64,000 bases of DNA from Paralithodes platypus (lineage: Eukaryota; Arthropoda; Malacostraca; Decapoda; Lithodidae): contig CM064517.1 of NCBI GenBank assembly GCA_032716605.1, positions 24,254,015-24,318,014 on the forward strand, read 5' to 3'. The translations under genes were made by a program, and so were the position numbers. The notes beneath the pieces were generated by a model, which searched no databases, was not told the origin of the DNA, and worked only from the letters and a program-made list of their open reading frames with translations. Positions 61,209-64,000 of this stretch are shown here, in pieces (the first letter of the stretch is position 1; every line of letters begins with the position of its first letter).

Positions 61209-63113
61209 GTGCCAACCTTAAGGCCGGAGGACCCGAGGGTAGTACAGCCGGCGAACCCTTGTCTGCTAACTGGGTCGTTCCGAACGTGTCACCAAGCATG
61301 GCCATTAAACACTTGGGCACGGATGGTGGCACGCAAAGGCATCACTTGGCAGTGGCTCCGGCGACCTCGCTTACGTCAGCCGACAACGGCGAATTTTGTT
61401 TCTTTAGAGGTGGAGTCACTGGTCCAGGAAATGATTGCCAAGAATGTCATCATCCCGGTCCCCCCAAATTACCCTGTATTCACGTCCAAACTATTTTTGG
61501 TTCCCAAAAGGGACAGTGTTCAGATGAGGCCGGTCGTCGACCTGTCTTATCTGAACCTTCACATTCACAACGAATCTTTCAGAATGTTAACAGTACACCA
61601 AATCAGGCTAACACTTCCGCCGGGAGGTTGGATGTGTTCACTAGACCTGACAGACGCCTATTGGCACGTATCGGTCAACAAAAGATTTCAAAGGTTTTTG
61701 GCCTTACGGATCAGGCACCAAAATTTTGTTTTTCAGAGGATGCCGTTCGGCTTGAACCTAGCACCTCGATTATTCACAAAATTAGTCCGGCAAGCCCTGA
61801 TGCCATTGTTAAAACAGGGGATCAGAGTGTTGTGGTATCTAGACGACTGGCTGGTGGTGGCAGAGACACAACAATTATGCATAAAACATGTCAATATCAT
61901 TTTAAATCATGTCAAAACTCTAGGCTTCAAGGTAAATCTGGTAAAGTCAAACCTTGTTCCCTCACGAGTAATTCAGTGGATAGGGCTGGTCTGGGACACG
62001 GCCGCTCTCACTCTGAGTCAGAGTGTGGACAATCGCAACAGGTTTCGCAGGAAACTGTTCAGGTTTTTTCACAGTCTGACTACGACGCGGAGGGTCTGGG
62101 AGTCTCTGGTCGGCTCTCTCAACTGGATTCAACTAACTGTCAAGTTGGGCCGGTTGAAAGTAAAACGATTAATATTGGAAGGCAACAAATATTTCCCGCT
62201 CTTACCGGCGGGAAAATTATGGCCCATCCCGAAATTAATCCACACCTTGCTAGCGGTCTGGGCAAAGAGGGAAACGTTGCACTCAATAATGTCATGGACC
62301 TCTCCTCCACCAACGGTATGGGTAGACACGGATGCGTCAGGCACAATAGGGTGGGGATTTCAGTCAAATCAGGGGCACCAGGGTCAGGGGCTTAGGTCCC
62401 ACTTAGAAATCTCTCACATCAATGTCAAAGAATTACTAGTCCCCTTGTATTTCCTTCAGGCTCACGGGCCGGCGTTACGGGGCAAGTCGGTGGCCTTCAG
62501 AATGGACAATCTGAATGCAGTTCACTGTATTCAGAAACAAGGGTCAACGAGGTCAAGGAGGTTGCTAAACGTGTCGGAAGAGATTTTTACCCTAGTCAAC
62601 AGACTAGATATTTACCTTCACGCATCTTATCTCCCAGGCGTAGCGAACGTCTGGGCAGACGCTCTGTCCCGGAGACAGAGCACGACAGTAGAATGGGAGC
62701 TCAAGCAACCCATTTTCAACCTAATGATTGCAGAGCTCTCCCATCCACAAGTGGATCTATTTGCGTCCGAGGAGACTCACAAACTCCCTCTATACCTCAC
62801 CCGCCGGGCGAAAATGCCGGCAGGGGGGCCAGACGCCCTAGTGACAGACTGGAACAGATGGAGCTCCATCTATCTGTTTCCGCCGCCAGATGCGTCACTA
62901 ATGTGCCACATAGTGAACAAACTACGAGATTATCGAGGCTTAGTCTCGCTAATCGCGCCCCTGTGGCCGGCGCAGTTGTGGTACCAGCAATTGAAAACGT
63001 GGTGCCCGGACCCGGTATCGCTCCCGGTCGGGTATTTCCACTTAGACACGATTGGCAACCTAGCGACCTCGCTGACTTTTGCATTATGGACATTCAGGAG
63101 GCCAAGTGGCTAG
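61209..63113 (+). CDS. DIRS reverse transcriptase / RNase H (copy E)
   Basis: 634 aa and open. RT motifs SLDLTDAYWH and WYLDDWL, and RNase H WVDTDASG, NVKELL, RMDN and WADALSR are present. One Trp that is invariant in the other copies (GQGLW) is Arg here (GQGLR); the same base change creates the stop in the overlapping frame. The C-terminal DIRS extension is complete. Confidence 0.91.
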   Translation: MPTLRPEDPRVVQPANPCLLTGSFRTCHQAWPLNTWARMVARKGITWQWLRRPRLRQPTTANFVSLEVESLVQEMIAKNVIIPVPPNYPVFTSKLFLVPKRDSVQMRPVVDLSYLNLHIHNESFRMLTVHQIRLTLPPGGWMCSLDLTDAYWHVSVNKRFQRFLALRIRHQNFVFQRMPFGLNLAPRLFTKLVRQALMPLLKQGIRVLWYLDDWLVVAETQQLCIKHVNIILNHVKTLGFKVNLVKSNLVPSRVIQWIGLVWDTAALTLSQSVDNRNRFRRKLFRFFHSLTTTRRVWESLVGSLNWIQLTVKLGRLKVKRLILEGNKYFPLLPAGKLWPIPKLIHTLLAVWAKRETLHSIMSWTSPPPTVWVDTDASGTIGWGFQSNQGHQGQGLRSHLEISHINVKELLVPLYFLQAHGPALRGKSVAFRMDNLNAVHCIQKQGSTRSRRLLNVSEEIFTLVNRLDIYLHASYLPGVANVWADALSRRQSTTVEWELKQPIFNLMIAELSHPQVDLFASEETHKLPLYLTRRAKMPAGGPDALVTDWNRWSSIYLFPPPDASLMCHIVNKLRDYRGLVSLIAPLWPAQLWYQQLKTWCPDPVSLPVGYFHLDTIGNLATSLTFALWTFRRPSG

Positions 63114-64000
63114 CACCATACGGTAGAGATGTGACCAATAAATTACTCAATCAATATACTCAGTCTACGAAACGACAGTATCAATCACATTGGCAAGCCT
63201 TTACTTCTTGGATCATTAGAACAGAACAAACTGTACCCTCAGTGGCATTAGTTTTTAATTATTTGAATTATCTGTTTGAGCAGAAACGTTTATCTGTGGT
63301 AACATTAAAAAATCACTTAACTGCGATTAGAGTGCCCTTTTTCGACCTTACAGGTCTCTCCATACCGGTAGCGGAGGAAACAGGTTTTATGAGAGCATGT
63401 TTTAAACTCCGCCCACCTCCCCGTCAGCTCATGCCTACTTGGTCTCTGGACAAAGCTTTGTCTTTACTTCACTCTCGTCTGTACCAAAATACTGCAGACT
63501 TTGCATTACTCTTAAAAAAGGCGGTTTTCCTTTTGGCTTTGGCCACCGGAAACAGAGTGTCTGAGCTGGCGGCGATGAGCAACACACCTAATTGCCTTAT
63601 GTTTGGTAGACTTAATGAATGTATTTACATTGCACCTTCCCCAGGTTTTGTAGCCAAGAATGAGCATAGTGCACACGTGTTTTCTGAGTTCACGGTGCCG
63701 GCGTTAAAAAGGGGAAAGGTGCATCATAATCTATGTCCAGTGCAAGCTCTAACCAAATATTTGAGAGTAGCTCCTCTAAACCCCCAAGGTGCTTTATGGG
63801 TAGCAAGTACGGGTAAACGCTTACTTAAACGGCGATTAGCCTCTCTTCTGGTCGAAGTCATTAAAGAGAGTAATCCCGGCGTTGTGGGTCGGGCCCACGA
63901 TTTACGCAAATGGGCAGCCTCTTTACGTTTCCTGAATTTTTTTTCAGTAGAAGATATCGCGTCCACTCAGTTGTGGGCGTCTAATCATACGTTTCTGTCT
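61259..64000 (+). CDS. DIRS tyrosine recombinase ORF (copy E), partial, with upstream stop
   Basis: The overlapping frame is open from 61259 to a TAG at 62393-62395, then open again to the window edge. The recombinase starts MDIQEAKW at 63086, after the stop, so an internal start would bypass it. Catalytic Arg (ATGNRVSEL) and AHDLRKW are present; the Tyr lies just beyond 64000. The length from the ATG to the edge equals that in copy A, so no frameshift is hidden. If the long 935-codon product is needed, this copy is dead; if translation starts at 63086, it is intact. Confidence 0.75.

Larger units (their letters stand above)
56504..64000 (+). mobile_element. DIRS1-like retrotransposon copy E (3' end beyond window)
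   Basis: Left ITR, leader, ORF1 and RT/RH are complete. The recombinase runs to the window edge, 5 nt before its Tyr codon in the alignment with copy A. It is inserted in an RTE-like RT gene with ATT|TATTAG at the left junction. The only disabling change seen is a stop in the overlapping frame at 62393-62395, upstream of the recombinase domain. Confidence 0.93.

Overview
The window looks like animal nuclear DNA, most likely from a crustacean and plausibly a decapod. It has no operons. It shows two phase-compatible coding exons with splice signals, long introns, microsatellites, truncated LINE-type retrotransposons, TTAA-flanked MITE-like elements and five copies of a DIRS1-like tyrosine-recombinase retrotransposon. 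DIRS1-like elements are known to be widespread in decapods, so the taxon is an inference from repeat content.

Two short conserved exons on the + strand (780-907 and 51222-51430) appear to be consecutive exons of a GPI-ethanolamine-phosphate transferase, best matching PIGG (GPI7). Their phases fit exactly. On this reading 908-51221 is one intron of about 50 kb and the rest of the window is the next intron, so almost everything else here is mobile DNA inside a housekeeping gene.

DIRS copies: A (1707-10396, +), B (17187-26312, +), C (27171-35866, -), D (38387-47699, -), E (56504 to the window edge, +). Each complete copy has a left inverted terminal repeat (ITR) of about 310 bp, a spliceable-looking leader of about 1.8 kb, and ORF1 (872 aa, Cys/His-rich N-terminus plus an SR-rich region). 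RT/RNase H (634 aa) follows, then a tyrosine recombinase in an overlapping frame, an internal complementary region (ICR) that pre-writes the circle junction, and a right ITR of about 350 bp with a 43-nt terminal extension. A and C have every ORF open and all expected catalytic residues. E is open except for one stop in the overlapping frame upstream of the recombinase, and it is cut by the window edge. B and D carry frameshifts and stops. D has a right-type terminus at both ends.

Between the DIRS copies lie: a PHD-finger reverse transcriptase with a C-terminal restriction-like endonuclease, split by insertion of DIRS-C; several truncated RTE-like elements with (TAGA)n tails, one carrying a nested poly(A) LINE fragment and one cut by DIRS-E; and five TTAA-flanked piggyBac-type MITEs. 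There is also a tandem repeat rich in TGACCT half-sites, a divergent DIRS terminus, an inverted pair of ~520-bp repeats flanking the second PIGG exon, and a 38-bp perfect palindrome.

Most interesting: (i) the giant DIRS-filled PIGG intron; (ii) conserved internal architecture of the DIRS family (leader intron, duplicated hairpin module, CCGGCG enrichment, 1.8-kb second open frame, 3' stem with a G-tract); (iii) the TTAA elements that share a doubled, palindrome-centred subterminal module; (iv) the aberrant terminus of copy D.
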